Below, piece by piece: positions 33,915-34,622 of a DNA stretch of 34,622 nt; position 1 is the first letter of the stretch; each line of letters begins with the position of its first letter. Below the pieces are notes generated by a model, which worked only from the letters and a program-made list of their open reading frames with translations, was not told the DNA's origin and ran no database searches. A program made the translations under genes and the position numbers. The stretch is taken from NCBI GenBank assembly GCA_049999805.1, contig JBNGIO010006265.1, forward strand, positions 209,242 to 243,863, in the 5' to 3' direction. This DNA comes from Folioceros fuciformis. Lineage: Eukaryota > Anthocerotophyta > Anthocerotopsida > Anthocerotales.

Positions 33915-34332
33915 CTTTGAGGTCCGCATGTTTGTTGGCTTCCTCTCCGCGGTTTGGGTCTGGGTCGTAGTCAGTGCTAGAGTTGCCGTGTGTTAGGCTG
34001 CCGCTCCCCTCGCCCCGCCCCGTCCCGCCCCTCCCCGCTCCGCTCCACCCCCACCCCACAGCGCCAGCCTCAGATCCAGGCACAGAAGGAGCCAGAGGTC
34101 GCCTAACACACTGTCCGCCTGTCCTGTCCGCCCGATCGCCCACCACTTCCTCTCGTTGCCGCTCACGTCGCAGATTAGGATTCGGTCAGCAGTGTCCTCG
34201 TGTGCAGGTCGGTAGCGCTGTAGGAAGTTTGCTGCTGTAGGAAGGTGCAAGAGAGGGAGGAAAGGTAGAGTAGAGAGAACTTTTCAGGTTGCGTGTCTGC
34301 GCATGCTGTGAGTGCGGTGTTGCGAGGCTGTG

Positions 34333-34392
34333 ATGCGGATGCCGCTGCGGGAAGCGGGGCTTCCTACATCCACTGCTGGCTCCGCTGTGTGA
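34333..34392 (+). CDS. Possible upstream ORF, 19 codons
   Basis: An ATG at 34333 opens a short frame (MRMPLREAGLPTSTAGSAV) that stops with TGA at 34390-34392. The stop overlaps the A of the next ATG at 34392, forming a TGATG junction. This would be a leader ORF that could limit or couple initiation at the downstream start, if the leader is transcribed as proposed. Confidence 0.3.
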   Translation: MRMPLREAGLPTSTAGSAV

Positions 34393-34622
34393 TGCCATTA
34401 GGTGAAGTGGAAGACGCTCGGGCTGCCTCGCGGATTGGTGGTGTGCAGCTGCAGGACGTCGGGTTTCGGACCGGTGCTGATTCCAGTGGTGTCCAGGCCC
34501 CGGAGGTGGAGAGGGAGAAGGAGATGGCGTTGCAGGGCAAGGGGGTGGATCAGCAGCCGCTGCTGAGGGACTCGGAGGATCCCGCAAGGAAGGAGGTGGT
34601 GGGAGATGAGTTCGAGGAGGAG
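34392..34622 (+). CDS. Partial N-terminus of an unidentified protein, runs off the window
   Basis: The frame starts MPLGEVEDARAASRIGG and stays open for 77 codons to the last base (ending KEVVGDEFEEE). It is acidic, hydrophilic and probably disordered, with a QPLLRD word that could be a dileucine-type sorting signal in a cytosolic N-terminal tail; that is speculation. A TATA candidate about 480 bases upstream and a GC-rich leader support a gene start here. No family can be named from this fragment. Confidence 0.4.
   Translation, partial: MPLGEVEDARAASRIGGVQLQDVGFRTGADSSGVQAPEVEREKEMALQGKGVDQQPLLRDSEDPARKEVVGDEFEEE

Overview
The window looks like nuclear DNA of a land plant. It holds spliced protein-coding genes with GT-AG introns mostly of about 50-220 bases, a class II (plant-type) DAHP synthase with a transit-peptide-like leader, a plant-type RsmD-like rRNA methyltransferase, a Ctf4/WDHD1 protein without an HMG box and a plant synergin-gamma-like protein. 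These lie among long stretches of repeats and decayed transposon sequence. Short introns and this gene set would fit a non-seed plant (bryophyte, lycophyte or fern), but I cannot name the species from sequence alone.

Layout. 1-5470: a repeat structure with long divergent inverted arms (about 1-870 against about 4560-5470, plus an extra inverted copy of the inner arm at about 1638-1790). It encloses a 214-bp direct duplication and a GC-rich island; it is best read as a non-autonomous long-TIR or foldback-type element whose left end may lie outside the window. 5471-9390: AT-rich sequence without a recognisable gene. 9558-13537 (+): WDHD1/Ctf4, 12 exons, 998 aa. 14336-18280 (+): synergin-gamma-like trafficking protein, 6 exons, 1073 aa. 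18281-24476: non-coding, with three tandem-repeat fields (about 45-bp, exactly 47-bp and 26-28-bp units). 25073-27132 (+): DAHP synthase, 5 exons, 530 aa. 28074-29831 (-): RsmD-like methyltransferase, 9 exons, 303 aa, convergent with DAHP synthase. 29832-33900: intergenic, with a degenerate repeat and a frameshifted MULE-type transposase remnant on the minus strand. 33904-34622 (+): TATA box, leader and start of an unidentified gene that runs off the window.

The genes are not an operon and do not form one pathway. WDHD1 links the replicative helicase to polymerase alpha in the nucleus, the synergin-like protein probably works with clathrin adaptors, and the DAHP synthase (shikimate pathway entry) and RsmD (small-subunit rRNA methylation) are both expected in the plastid. 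Exon boundaries were derived by hand from GT/AG sites, reading phase and family conservation; every intron in the four full models keeps phase. I did not find a convincing new biological system. The most unusual items are the nested inverted-repeat element, an in-frame 25-residue duplication in the synergin-like gene, and a 47-bp array whose 10-N gap appears to hide no missing sequence.
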